A DNA stretch of 64,000 nt from Hydractinia symbiolongicarpus (lineage: Eukaryota > Cnidaria > Hydrozoa > Anthoathecata > Hydractiniidae). Positions 12,601 to 24,353 of this stretch are shown piece by piece; position 1 is the stretch's first letter; each line of letters begins with the position of its first letter. The stretch is taken from assembly GCF_029227915.1 (NCBI RefSeq), contig NC_079879.1:9176001-9240000 (forward strand). Direction: 5' to 3'. The position numbers and the translations under genes are program-made. The notes under the pieces were generated by a model. It was not told where the DNA came from, searched no databases, and saw only the letters and a list, made by a program, of their open reading frames with translations.

Positions 12601-15600
12601 ATGTTTGTCATCTTTATGATACACTAATATTTAAGATTTACACAAAAACTACTGAATACAAACATAGGATCCTAAACAACAGGAGAAGCACACTTCCTCA
12701 GAAATCACTACCAACTATTCAATTTTGTATAAATAAATAAAAACACTATGCCATATTTACTGATGGTAAAAGATTACGTGGCACACGCATCAAAAAATAT
12801 TCAGGCACAAGGACACATTTCCAAAATTTATAGCAATGTCTTATTATTTCACCTTGAACTTGCTCATCTTGAAAAATGCGCTCAACATGTGGAGGACCAA
12901 CACCTGAATGTAACACAAAGTCACAATAATTTGCTTCTGTTACAAGCAACTGTAGTTGTATCTGATAGTAGTATGCATGTGATTTCCGTAAAAAAAACTG
13001 TTCATTCACTACTTGAAAACACTGTCGAACTATAGTTTTAATTGTTTTTCTATTTTCTAGAAGTTCTTGAACACTTCTAGTTTTTAGTATTTTCAAACAT
13101 TTAACCTCTAAAATTCCAACTAGCTGGTTTTCAGCAATAATCAACCCATCTGGTGATGCAGCTAAATATGGGTATGCTTTATTAATCCATAGCACACTTT
13201 TTGTCACGGTTACCTTCATGAATTCTTCATATTTCTTGACAGCATAAGGTTCTTCATTTATTCCATACAGCATGTCAATTGTTGTAAAATGTTGCTTATG
13301 CCAGAATTTATTCCATAGCCAGTTATAAAACACTGTACGATTGTTTACATCGTAAACTCTCTTTCCAAGGGCAGTTACAGTTTTGCATATTGAAGCTGTA
13401 ATTCTACACCATCTTGATTGATGCCAAAGTTCTGAATCACTCTGGAGTTCTTTCCCAGTAATTGAACCAGCATTCTTGTCATCTGGAATAATTAATTGGA
13501 TTCAATGAGTTCATTTTCAAACTGTTCAGTTAGACTCACATAATAATCTGCATCATCATTATCAATTGCAAAGTCTACATAATGAATCTGCAACAAAGTT
13601 TCCCACATCGAAAGTTTTTTTTTTGGCGCATTATAAACTTGCAAATCAGATACAAAATTATTTGCATCGTCAATAGATATTATTTGTCTGTATCTTTGTG
13701 GTCGAGGATCCCAGTTATACTTTTCGCAAGCTTTTATTCTTTCGCTTGAATCATATGAAGCAACATGTAGGGGGGTAGGGTTTTTAATACGTTTCTTGCC
13801 TTTGTTCCATTGGCATTCCATTGATGTAGATGGTGTAACAATATCATGTCCATTTTTTGAAACGTAGTCACTTAAGTGCATCAAAACTGCAGCAACATGT
13901 GCGCATCTTCCAAGCCCATTTGCCTTGCAGTTGCATGTAGAAGATTTAATATAACCACTTGCTTTGCTAAGTGACACAAACACTTGAAGAGGTAAATCAG
14001 ATTTCATTGAGTGATGCACATGTGCTCTAACAAAATAGTGGGAATCATCATCAACATTTTGAAGATTTTCAATGAAATTACTTTCCAGAAGATTTCTCCC
14101 CTTTCGAAGTGGCTTTGCTGTCCCAGTATCTTCTGCAAAATCATCATTGTCACCCTCAGTCTCTAAAAGATGATCTACTGATTCAACTAGGTAGTGATAG
14201 ACATGACCATAGTTAAACATGGTTGGAATATTTAGAGAGGGGAACTCTTTCCAGCCTTGAACAGGAAAAGCATCATCTTTGAAATTTATATTTTGATGTT
14301 CTACAACTTTTCCACACTTTTTTAAGTTGTACCATTTCCGACCATCGATTTTTGGATCAACTTTGAAATCCAAGAGTGTGGACCCTCTGACTCTTTCTTG
14401 CAATTCTGCTTTTTTTCACATTTTTTTTGCTCATGACATTCCAGCCAACGCTTTAACTCCACCACCGTACATTCACAACATCTTTTAAAAGTTTTGCGCC
14501 AGGAACATCATCTTCTGTTAGAATAAGTTCTTGTAGAGGTAAAGCAGCATCCATCTTTCCCCCCGCCAAGCAAACTAATTATTAAATGTTTGTCCGCACT
14601 TCAATCCCACAATGCCCGGTAAAAATAAATTGTGACGTCGGCCGGCTGGAGCGCTATTCAAGAATTTTTTATAAGTCAATTTTTGTTGAGGTCGAACTTG
14701 TAACACCCTGCTAACGTCCTGCAATCAATTAGCACAAAAACACAGACTCTACAATTTGTTCAAAAATGTGTATTTTTCTCAATGCGAATTATTTGAATTA
14801 AGCTTTTTTTGTCTCCCATTTCGAAGTCTCACGTTAGAAAGGTCCAACAAAGTGAAAGTCCCACTTATCCAGGCTCCCACACAAAAGAATTTTTTTTGGT
14901 TTCTTAAAAATAACTTATGGATATTGAAGTTTATTTTAAATATGTATCGCAATAATACGCATTTAAAAAAGGATTCAAAGCATAGATATGAAATAACTTA
15001 ATCACAATTTACTTACCAAGCACACAAAATTTAATTTCTCAAAAATCATTCGTCTCCACAATGGAAATAAAACTAGCTTATTATTTGGGTTTTCAGATTG
15101 ATTTTGCACAAATGATGATAACCTGGCATAGCCTTGTTTCTAAACGACAACCAAAACAATGGTATGACTTGAAAATAATCCATGCATTAAAAAAAATATG
15201 ATAACAAAAGAAGACAAAACAAAGTTTAAAGCAACAATTGAAAATATTCAACAGTAGTTAGCGGATATTCTTCAGCTTTTTTGCATCACTTCAATTTACA
15301 GCACAGGGTATTGGATTTTTTCACTATTTGTGATGTTATCTGAGTAAAGGGTTTAGTTTAATTAACTGTTTTCATGACATGTCATAGATACCAAATTGAG
15401 CATGGTTAATGTCACATTAAAACAGGTACAGTTAGTCTAAATACCACAAATGTTAATCTGATATTAGGAAATTTATTGAAACATTACAGTATTTGAATAT
15501 TAAAAATAAAACTACTTTATTCCCTGAAAAAAACTTGATAAATTATCACAGAAACTTACATAGACTTGCTTGAAGAGGTCTTGCAGAGTTGCATCAGCAA

Positions 15601-16419
15601 TTACGTTATCGAACTTTGTTTGTGCAAGAAATGGCATGGTTTTGTTCATAAGTAATCCAGAGACACATGCAAAACAATCTTCTGCATTCATAAAATGAAG
15701 AAACAGAGATATTACTGGTTCCATCAATGGGCAAAACGTGATGTCAGGATTCAAATGATTCACAACACACATTACTTGTCGTAACTTATGTCCACCTTCG
15801 GGTGTTAAATAATAAGTCAAAAATTCTCGATTATCATCCATACCATCAGGAACAAAGTCATCTAAGAGAAAAATAAAATAAAATATAATATAATGAACAA
15901 AAACTAGAACTATGGCAAGTTTATGAAGCTGTCTTGTGAACGGATGCTGGAGTAAAATGACTTTCCAGGGTATTGCAAGGATTTGTGGGAATGTCTTGTA
16001 TGAGATTCCAGGGTGAAGCAGAAAAGCAAAGATTTATAATCTATAGGTCGTTGTGTAGTAAGAACTTGTAAGTATAATTATAAAACCTAGTGATGCATAT
16101 TAAAATGCTCCCTACCATTGGTAAACAACTCCTCATACGTCTCAGTGTATAACGAAGGAGTTTTTTTTTTAACATCTGCACCTCCTGACAATAACAGCCA
16201 TAACTGCGCCCTAACAGTTGGTTCTACGTGTTTTCGAGCAATTTCTTTTAACTTTTGAGCTTCTTTTGCTGTTAGATCACTTGTTGCTTTTGAAGATACA
16301 CTCTTTACAAATTCAGTTTCTTTTTGATTTAGTAAATTTACACTGGTAAAAAGCTCAGATTGTTCGAGGTCAGTAACAGCTGAAGATTTAACATGTACTT
16401 GAAATAAATTTTCTGCCAT
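6686..16419 (-). CDS. TBC1D24: TBC1D24-like protein (TBC domain + TLDc domain), 11-exon model
   Basis: Minus-strand exons joined by GT-AG introns with matching phases: 16419-16116, 15861-15560, 15139-15017, 10291-10183, 10120-10103 (18-nt microexon), 9981-9899, 9782-9618, 8819-8734, 8404-8332, 8184-7391, 6827-6686. They sum to 2199 nt: 732 residues, or 726 without the microexon. Residues about 55-275 resemble the TBC domain of TBC1D24 (NHLNPDITFCPLMEP in exon 2; W-R-R-M-I-F in exon 3; LDCLIVEGSKSLFRVGL in exon 4). A linker with SPPDLL follows, then a TLDc domain: WLPTRIQ/QPFLLFS (exon 8), IIIQTTKKE (exon 9), GAYLSRSL and YFGTGETFLFKL (exon 10), GLSIDGEIQKGRSSRCDTF (exon 11). Vertebrate TBC1D24, about 560 residues from memory, acts in ARF6/vesicle trafficking and oxidative-stress resistance. 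The extra length is a roughly 200-residue Lys/Ser/Asp-rich insertion inside the TLDc domain, in exon 10. The start ATG at 16419 opens MAENLFQV. The exon 9 donor (GTTCGA) is weak. Confidence 0.9.
10103..10120 (-). CDS. TBC1D24: Candidate 18-nt microexon of the TBC1D24-like gene
   Basis: The sequence ATGAGGATCATTGTGTTG is bounded by a strong acceptor (ATCTCTGCAG) and a donor (GTAATG). The flanking exons join in phase 1 with or without it, so it would add six residues (D-E-D-H-C-V) at the end of the TBC domain. From memory, vertebrate TBC1D24 has an alternatively spliced 18-nt microexon in the same part of the protein. Confidence 0.55.
10577..12141 (+). pseudogene. ISL2EU transposase: THAP domain + DDE_Tnp_4, frameshifted
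   Basis: The first open frame starts at 10577 (MRTNTITL), or more likely at the ATG at 10613-10615 region beginning MASKGATKHCC. It contains a C2CH THAP zinc finger (CCWGKC, KRWVHACGR, YICSLHF) for DNA binding, an acidic linker, and a helix-turn-helix-like segment (VRDQLFVTLLRLRRGF, SSLAHMYGVSDSYIS). The catalytic half starts in a different frame near 11620-11640: IDCTEFFCEVP supplies the first catalytic Asp, GSVDDARIF the second, and HVERFNERLKKFR the final acidic residue. The frame change of one base, inside the conserved region and not at splice sites, inactivates the gene. The product would have cut and pasted the element. The convergent neighbour is the YqaJ nuclease gene. Confidence 0.85.
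12142..12745. other. Spacer between the two ISL2EU genes
   Basis: No gene. It contains sequences rich in TTTCGCG/CGCGAA words (about 12270-12340) like those near 9100-9330, suggesting scraps of a common small repeat. Confidence 0.4.
12746..14560 (-). pseudogene. ISL2EU second protein: SAP-like + SWIM zinc finger + YqaJ-type nuclease, frameshifted
   Basis: Minus strand. The N-terminal part starts near 14553 (MDAALPLQELILTEDD). A one-base shift near 14460 moves it to a frame with VVELKRWLECHEQKKC, which looks like a SAP-type motif. The long open frame 14403-13492 carries a SWIM finger (STCNCKANG...GRCAHVAAVLMHL). Another shift near 13490 leads into SELWHQSRWCRITAS and then the YqaJ nuclease (YGINEEPYAVKKYEE, AASPDGLI, ILEVKCLK, YYYQIQLQLL), ending at 12746. 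The D...EVK...Q pattern of the PD-(D/E)XK fold is intact. This nuclease accompanies the transposase in ISL2EU elements; its exact role in transposition is unclear. At least two frameshifts make it a pseudogene. Confidence 0.8.
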
Positions 16420-19400
16420 TTTAAAGTTTTTTGATGACTTACCTAAATAATAATTTAATAAATTTTAACTTAATGAATCCTTTTACAATACAGTTTTTTT
16501 TTTTTTTTTTTACAAACATAAGAAAAGCATATGCTGAGTATATACAATGGCGAGGCTCAGCTATTTCTGCAGCATATACTTAAAAGTCATAACTGAGGTT
16601 TGCTTTTTAAAAATGAGCAACTTTCTTTCGGCTCCTTTTAACATGTTGGTATATATACATCAGCAATTGTTGTTTAAGTAAACTAGGAAGGCTGAAATTT
16701 AATTCTTACCTCTTAAAGATAATATTTAAAAAGGGTAAAGCAAAAAACGACTGAAGTGTTTTTTCAAAGAATTTAACAACTATCTTTGTTAAACAATGCA
16801 AGTTACCATGACAACAAATATTTCCCTCGACCACGAAAAAAAAATGAAAAGTTTGTCTCTATAATGGTTTATTCACAAGTAAATTATATTTAACATAAAA
16901 TCAACAGTTAACTTTTCAAAGTATTTTAAAAGATGCTAAACATGTGTAAAAGCTGGCCAGCTACCTTACAAAATTTTTCAATACTTTGTAACTGGAAATT
17001 TATTATTCCGCATACAAAGTTACATTACATTCATAATGCAATGCATCCCTGCTTTCTGTGTGGCTGCTAATAAAATAAAGCTCTCTAATTAATTTTATTC
17101 TTACTGTTCTGTTTTGGTTTGTTTACAGCATCTTGCCTTTTTTAAATTTTAACACTCACATCAGATCACATGACTATGTCTATTGTTTTGAAGAAAGATC
17201 CCTGCTGCTGACACCAGCATGCTGAAACATTCATTGTTATATGCTGTTGCATATTATCCTTAAACATAATTTTACATTATTTCACAGTTTTCTTCTACTT
17301 CCTGGATATTTGCATTGTTCTACCAAATGTTATGCTAAGAGAATAGCATAAAAGAATTTAAAAGAATATCACTTAATTTCAAACTCTATTTAATATCCCA
17401 ATAGCTCTTCATTAAAGAAAATGAGAACAGAAACAGAGCCAGTAAAATTTTTAAAATAATGTTCCTATACAAGAAATACAACAGAATTCCGGATCATTTT
17501 CAGCAATCGTGGCTTCAGGTACATGTTGGTATTTAAGAGGTTGGGAAGCTACATGTAATAAATTTAAAACTGAAATAGGGGAAATTTTTGGCAGGGATGT
17601 TATTATTTTTGTGCAATATTGATGTGGACATTGTAAAAAAATAAATACACAGTCAATATTGCACAAAAAGCTATGTATGTACATTAGTTAGTGTGTTTAT
17701 AAAAACATTACAGAAAAAATGTGTAACTTAACACCATCAGTTGAAAGAGTGCAGGTAAAAATATGCGATTAGTCAGAAAAAGATATCTAAAAGATATTTA
17801 AATTTGCAGTTAATATAAGAACTATTATAAAATATTCTCATGTTTGCTGTGAGCATAAACTTAAAGAAGAAAACTATTATTATAATAAAAAAATAATACA
17901 TCCTTCATTACAGTGATGTTAAATAACATTATACAGATTAGAAATATAAACAGATAAAAGAGATTTATATAATAAAATAGTTAAATAACAATCAAGTACC
18001 CTGGAATTTCTGTACATTCACATAAATAAAGTTTCAAAAAAATACATCCCTAAATTATACACACAACTTTTGAGAACTAGAGAATAATATACATGTAAAA
18101 ACAAGGAAATGTTTATTATGCTACGTCAAAGCAAAAACAAAAATATCAATATCAATATACACTCACTCTTCACAGTTCACTAATGTGGATAAAAAGTTTT
18201 ATTGATGCTTTTCCCATAAACATCACAGCTCACAAACAGAGTTAAAAAACAAATCATAGGATTAAAATTAATTTTTTTACAACCTGACCTTAGTTACAAC
18301 TTGAAGTGATAACATATCAAAAAATATTTCTGTGGCTGTTTGTTTATACAACATATAAGTAAAGATATTCACAATAAAATTAAAAATTTATCTACACAAA
18401 ATAACTAAAAACATCCCACAAGCCTCTTTTAATAAAGTATTAATTACTGCTCGACAGAGAAGAAATAATTATAACAACTTACCTCAATTATGCTGCCATA
18501 GCTTGTTAAAAGTCATCCCACAATCAAATCACCATTACAATCACATTTCTTTACCTTTTGCTACATCATTACTGCTATAAAACACTATAACTCATTTTAT
18601 GCAGATCAAATTACAGCTATAACTAAGTAGGAGAAACACACGAATTTAAAGTTTATTTTGAATCAGTTTTTTTTTTATTTCTTAACTTTTTAAAAGCTGA
18701 TTAATCAAAATATACATAATAAGTTAATTTTAACAAATTATTTTGACTTTAATCTTGGAATTTCTGGCCACAGATATTCAGAAAAAAAAATGTAAAAGAA
18801 TGTTTTTGATATGCTATACTTTAGTTCTTGATTGGGGAGATAATATTTTTGTTTGCAATCCACAAATTAATATTAAACTTTTAACTTGGATGCCTTACCA
18901 ATTACGAAAATTGTTGCAAAATTGTTGCTATGGTAGCCTGGTGGAAAGATTAATTCTGTATAGAAACATATAACATATTTTTAACAATGTTTAACGTCAT
19001 TTTAAGGTGTAAGTTTTTAAAAAAATATTGACATAGTCAAGAGGTCTCAAGAAAGTTAATTTAATAAACCAACAACCATGACGCAAAACTAAAAAAAAAC
19101 AATTAGCAAGACTACATTCTATGCTGAATATTTTTTTGAAATTTGGATTTATTTAGATATATTTGTCTCAATAATCAATAAGAATTATTTTAAAGGAATA
19201 AATTTTTGTCATAAAAAGACAAGTTAGTTTTAGATTTTTTGAGAATTACATTTTACCCGATTAAAAACTGATAAAAAAAATACTGATTTAAGATTTTTAT
19301 TTCTTTTTTGAATTTTTCATCTATTGATATACATGAAAAACTTTAAAAGCATTTTGTATTTATTAAAATATATATTTAAAGTCTAAAAAGTACAAGGAAC

Positions 19401-22391
19401 TATGACTAAAGTAACTATAAAGCATGAGGAAATTTGCAAAGATTAGATCCAAAAGTCCAATATTGGAGACCTTGTAAAAACGATGAAAACTTGTGAGTTT
19501 CTGAAAATACTTAAGGGACTTTTATTAGAGCTTAAAAAGTTGCTTAACAAGTCTTTTTAAATTTTTTAAAAAGCTCTTTTCATTCTCACGATATTCACAT
19601 TTACAGAATTTCAGATTTAATTATGTATATAAATTATGATTATGATGTCATATTTTAAGTAATAGCAAATTTGGATATTTTCTGTCATCAATAATTTATA
19701 CCTGTTAAATAAATCGCTCCCCCAAAGTTACAATAATTTAGACTGGGCGAGCAATCTGAATAAATAGATAAGTTTAAAAATGCATATTTTATTAAAAAAA
19801 TCTTTTTTTATCTATTTTATTTTGTCTTTTTCAGATATTTTAGTTTTTTTCAATGCAAATAATAAAAAGATAACATTGATTTGCATGCGAGATGAATTAT
19901 TATTGCTCAGCCAGACAAAAACTTTGTGGAATTGAGAGAGAGCAATTTATGGCTTAGCTAGTCTCTCATTTCTTAGAATTGGGCGAGTCTTGGCGTGAGC
20001 AAGAGCAATCGCTCTCCCCTTATTGGTAGGCCTCTTTGTAGGTGTAAGATTCTCTAAAATCATTCCCCAATTGCTGTGAGATAATATTCGTGGTTAGGGA
20101 TTACTTTGAAAAAATTTAAAATGGACACTACTGCATAACTAGTCTCTTGTGCTATTCTTTAATTTTTAAGACCACTGAGTGTGGTAAATGACAGCAATTC
20201 ATTTGTCACATCAAACACAAACTGGGTCGGCAAAGTCTTAATCTCAACAGCTTTTGACAGTTTTTATGTCTACTACAATGTTTACAATTTAGAAGGAAAG
20301 AGTAGAGGGAGGTCACAATCTAAGAAAGTTAAGTTTCGGTACTTGTACGTATTTAACCACAACATACATTATCAAAAGAAGTGTATATGTGAAGTTAACA
20401 AATTACTGAGTGTAAGTGTATACGTACAAAACTAAAGTTTTGCCAAATAAATTATTTGGGTGCTTTTATGTATTCTGTTCCTTTGAAATTTATATATTTT
20501 ATTTACAATTTAGTAGCTTGTGTCTAACATTATCAAAAAATCATAAATTTCATGAATTTTCACTGCTTTTTACGTTATTTAGGCTATATTTGATAGTCAT
20601 TGTTAGTTAATGTGCATCAACTTTTAATCAAACTTATTTATTGACCCGAATCATAAAAACCTGTTAACTATGATAATTACCATAATTTCAATGAAATCCT
20701 CAAAATACAAATGTACAAGACTTAATCCTAATTATACTGGCTTTTAATATTTTTCTATTTTGCACTACTGTTGGCATAAACCTTTACAATTTCCAAACCC
20801 TTATTTTTATAATTAAGTAAGTTTCTTATGAAAAGTTTGCACTGAATGTGAACAGTAGCAGTTAAACATTACCTGTTGTCACAGGATGTTGTCGTGCAAA
20901 AATATTTTTTGTCTACAGTACTATTCTTCTCTTGCAGACAGATAGAATACGACCACCAGTATAGAATATTTTATTATGTTTCAAAACCTTTTTATGTAAT
21001 TCTGAATTATGAATTCGCTACAATCCAATGATCATAGAAATAGCAATAAAATTTTTTGTTAGTGTGTTGCACACACATGATTTTTAACTCTTAAATAAAA
21101 TAAGAAACTGCCATAACGTACAAAAAGGGTAAAGTTTTCAAGAAACAGTATCTCCAGGCATACATAAAATACATTTGCAAACCTTACCATGGTATACTGA
21201 AAAAATATGTTTACAGTGACATGAGGAAAAGAAATAATTTCATAAGCCTTACAACATTAATTAACCTATTTTCTTTGCATAAGAAAGGTATAGATCTTAG
21301 TCAATATTTTTAATGTGCGTATTATTGATTTGTTAACAATAAAGTACTGCACTTGCTTATTGAACAAATAACAAACTAAATCTCATTTGGGTAAAAAAAA
21401 ACAATAAAAAAATTGTTGTTTTGCATATTTTCTATTGACCATTGTATTTGTTAAAAAATCTAAACTTTATACTTCTAATATGAATTATAGGCTTTCCAAA
21501 GATTTGGGTGCCTTGCTTTAGGTTTCTTGTTAAGTCCGAAACTTTTAACCAAGTAAGCAACAACTTGATAACTTTTAACAACATGTACATGGTTAAAGCA
21601 AAGAGTACCGATATCCAACATCAAAACGTACACTTGCACTTCTTTTAGTTAATATATTTCATGTTTCAATTACAACCATGAACAATATTATATAATTTAT
21701 AGGAAATATAAACTGTGCAATACATATATATATACATATACATATATATACATATACATATATATATATACATATATATACATATATATATTTTAAGTAA
21801 GTTAACTGGGAAAAAAATACAACAGAGGACCACGTTGACTTTAAATGCATTTAAACTTAAATATATATTTGATGATAAAAAGGGGAAAATATTACTTTCA
21901 AGTTGTTACTGGCATAAATACATTTGAAAAATACCAGTATTAGAAAAAACTAAGAATTATACATGTGAATTCTACTTAAAAAATGCAGAAAGAAAACTAT
22001 ATGCTATCAATTAAATCATGCTGATATAAAAAATGATTATATATAAAAACTTCGATTTATATGTCTCGTTGATTGTAGGCTAAATACGATGTGCATGTAA
22101 TAGAACATATGGTTAAAATACTGAGGATAGCATAATATTGTCACAAATTTATCACTTATAATAGATGGTGACCACTCAATGATAAATACATGTTCATGTT
22201 TGTGGCCATATTATTTTTCTAAATTTTTTTTGTGCAAGGGTGAATTGTACAATACAAAGGGGTTACCCAATTGCTTAGTAGTTGTTAGTACTTTTCGTTG
22301 AAACAGCATTCTCAAACTGATACTTCAATTATTCTCCTAAAAACAACAATGAAATCACTATTGCTTAATAAATACATTTATATATATTACT
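16420..22391. other. Gene-poor intergenic region between two minus-strand genes
   Basis: Very AT-rich with many short chance ORFs. I see no family-like protein, tRNA or rRNA. Its left end should include the promoter and 5' UTR of the TBC1D24-like gene and its right end the 3' UTR of the MYND gene. A TA/CA microsatellite lies at 21721-21790. Confidence 0.5.
21721..21790. repeat. (CATATA)n-type microsatellite
   Basis: Alternating TA with interspersed CA, about 70 bp. The long Ile/Tyr-rich ORFs on both strands here are artefacts of it. Confidence 0.9.
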
Positions 22392-24353
22392 TTAATCTAA
22401 GTCCTTCAAAGAGTCTTGAGTAACAACATCCTCGGTAACCATCTCTGGCAGCTTGTTGGCCAATTTCCGTATGCCTAGATTCAGGGCAACAAATTCATCC
22501 TCCTTCTTTCGATCCCAAGTTGGGCGTTTACACCATGCTTTATGCACTTTCCAATGAGTTAACTGACATTCTTTACTGCAATAGTATGCTATGTGACATT
22601 TTGAGCATTTTTTGTATCGAATACCGCTTTCAGCAACGCTTAACTTGTAGCAGGATGAATTGGAACAAGCAGTTTGATTGTGTGATTTTATGAAATCCCT
22701 GGAGTGTTCAACTATACTTGGTGCAGATAGCCTAAACTCTGGATCAATCTTCTTAATAGCTTTTGACTTCAAAAGTACTCTGAGACGTAAAACTAATTGC
22801 TCAAGATTCAATGGAAAATTGGGACAATATGATGCATACTGAAGGGCATATTTCCGCCAATTTTGCACAAGTTTCATCACATGGTTTTTCCGCATACTTT
22901 CATGAAAGAGATCCCAATGCTCTGTGAACAATGTGATACACATAATTACATCTTCACCGGTTTGTGCATCTCTCTCATTACCAGGTCCGTCTCTAAGAAT
23001 AGTAAAAAGATGCTCTATGGCATCAGTATTTGCAACCTTTTCAAAAACATCTCTTGGTGCTGCTAAAATGGAAGTGTACAAAATGTGGACAGCATCGCCA
23101 CGAATTTGGAACTTATCCAATTGTGGATTAGGATCTAGCACAGTCAGAAGCTTTGCCAATGTGGGAAAATATTCTGGGTCTCTCCAGCAATATTTTCTTG
23201 CGCAAGGCATTGCCATAGTTACTTTGAATATTAATTCTGTCATGTAGAGTTCATGAGACAATACACCCTGCTTCAAAATCTTTAACAAATCATAAATGCC
23301 AATTTCAAGAACTTTTTGTTTCAGCAAATTTCCTCCATATTCTCTTGCCACTATACTTGCCATCTCAAATATTTTTCTAGCATTCTCGAGATCTGAACTT
23401 TTTATGAGATCTATAAATGTCTTGGCAAACAACTCTTGGTCTGAAGTGGAAGGTAATGTAATTCCAAATTCATCACACCTTTTTCTCCGGCTCTCTGGAT
23501 CATAAAATTCATCATCGTCGTTATCTACATACTTCTTACCTTCAGTAAATATATCAATAATAGAGCTTAATTTATTACATGCATCTTCTGAATAATTCCC
23601 TGGTTGCACAAGGTCTCCAACAATATTTGAAAATTCATTAGCACAACTCTCCCCATTACTAAAAAAGGGTGACTCTACCAGATCAATTAAGGCATTCTCA
23701 ACATCTTCATAACATCTTACTAACTCATTGGTTTTTTCTCGTCGTATCAAATCTTTTTTTCTTTCCTCTTGATCTATAGCTAACCTTCTTATAGCGTCTT
23801 CTTCACTACCTCCATTAGTGGACAATTCTGCTTGTATTAGGGACTCTCGTTCATTTGCAGCAGCTCTTTCAGCAGCCATAACTTCTTTAACCCTTGCTAT
23901 TTCAGATTTTACCTCTTCATCATTCAGATAAATAGAATTTTCATCTACTTTTTCATCTTCAACTTTTACACATTTTTTATTTCTTTTCTTAGATCTTTTT
24001 CCTTTTTTACGATTTTCTTTTCTTCTTTGATTTTTTGACAGTATTGGAGCAGAATTATCACGTACAATTTTGAGAGGGTAAACATCCATAAGTTCTATAG
24101 TTGCCTTAATAACAGTAAATTTTTGTCTGGGAGTTAATTCATCCAAGCGACTCTTTTTTCCTGGTCTGTTGTAATATTCAGAAAAATATTTATTGTCAGG
24201 TCCAACAGAAGCACCACTCAGTACAAGATCAAATTCATCCTTCATCTTAAAATATTTCAATCTAGCATTTTGTAATTTTTCTTTTACATCATCAGGTAAA
24301 ACTTCTAAAAAATTGCTTTTAACCAGCTTTTCTATTAATTCAGCTGATGCCAT
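22392..24353 (-). CDS. MYND-type zinc finger protein, single exon
   Basis: A 653-residue open frame on the minus strand, ending TQDSLKDLD. A C-terminal MYND finger lies at about residues 568-610: CSNSSC, then YKKCSKCHIAYYCSKECQ, then HWKVHKAWC, with the Cys/His ligands in order. MYND fingers mediate protein-protein contacts. The N-terminal half has a Lys-rich basic patch (RKENRKKGKRSKKRNKK) and acidic coiled-coil-like helices (EVMAAERAAANERESL). The middle (about 330-540) is helical and may form ARM-like repeats. I chose the ATG at 24353 (MASAELIEKL). An in-frame ATG at 24413 would add a hydrophobic leader, but that leader contains a good splice acceptor (TTTATTTTTTAG) just before MASAEL, so it is more likely intron or trans-splice outron. 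The exact ortholog is not recognised. Confidence 0.85.
   Translation of the reverse strand: MASAELIEKLVKSNFLEVLPDDVKEKLQNARLKYFKMKDEFDLVLSGASVGPDNKYFSEYYNRPGKKSRLDELTPRQKFTVIKATIELMDVYPLKIVRDNSAPILSKNQRRKENRKKGKRSKKRNKKCVKVEDEKVDENSIYLNDEEVKSEIARVKEVMAAERAAANERESLIQAELSTNGGSEEDAIRRLAIDQEERKKDLIRREKTNELVRCYEDVENALIDLVESPFFSNGESCANEFSNIVGDLVQPGNYSEDACNKLSSIIDIFTEGKKYVDNDDDEFYDPESRRKRCDEFGITLPSTSDQELFAKTFIDLIKSSDLENARKIFEMASIVAREYGGNLLKQKVLEIGIYDLLKILKQGVLSHELYMTELIFKVTMAMPCARKYCWRDPEYFPTLAKLLTVLDPNPQLDKFQIRGDAVHILYTSILAAPRDVFEKVANTDAIEHLFTILRDGPGNERDAQTGEDVIMCITLFTEHWDLFHESMRKNHVMKLVQNWRKYALQYASYCPNFPLNLEQLVLRLRVLLKSKAIKKIDPEFRLSAPSIVEHSRDFIKSHNQTACSNSSCYKLSVAESGIRYKKCSKCHIAYYCSKECQLTHWKVHKAWCKRPTWDRKKEDEFVALNLGIRKLANKLPEMVTEDVVTQDSLKDLD

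Larger units (their letters stand above)
10490..14680. mobile_element. ISL2EU (IS4EU) DNA transposon, decayed, in the exon 3-4 intron of the TBC1D24-like gene
   Basis: Two converging coding regions (THAP/DDE_Tnp_4 transposase on plus, SWIM/YqaJ nuclease on minus) form the gene pair typical of ISL2EU elements. Outer sequences are imperfect inverted repeats: AATAGCGCTCTAGCC at about 10509 against AATAGCGCTCCAGCC on the minus strand near 14655, and GGGATTGAAATGCGGACAAA at about 10569 against GGGATTGAAGTGCGGACAAA near 14600. The exact outer ends and target duplication could not be fixed, so the limits are approximate. Confidence 0.8.

Noticed and set aside
17451-17684. Minus-strand 77-codon ORF in the gene-poor region
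   Set aside because: No splice sites, no recognisable motif; composition follows the AT-rich background.
21659-21927. Ile/Tyr-rich ORFs on both strands
   Set aside because: They lie over a TA/CA microsatellite.
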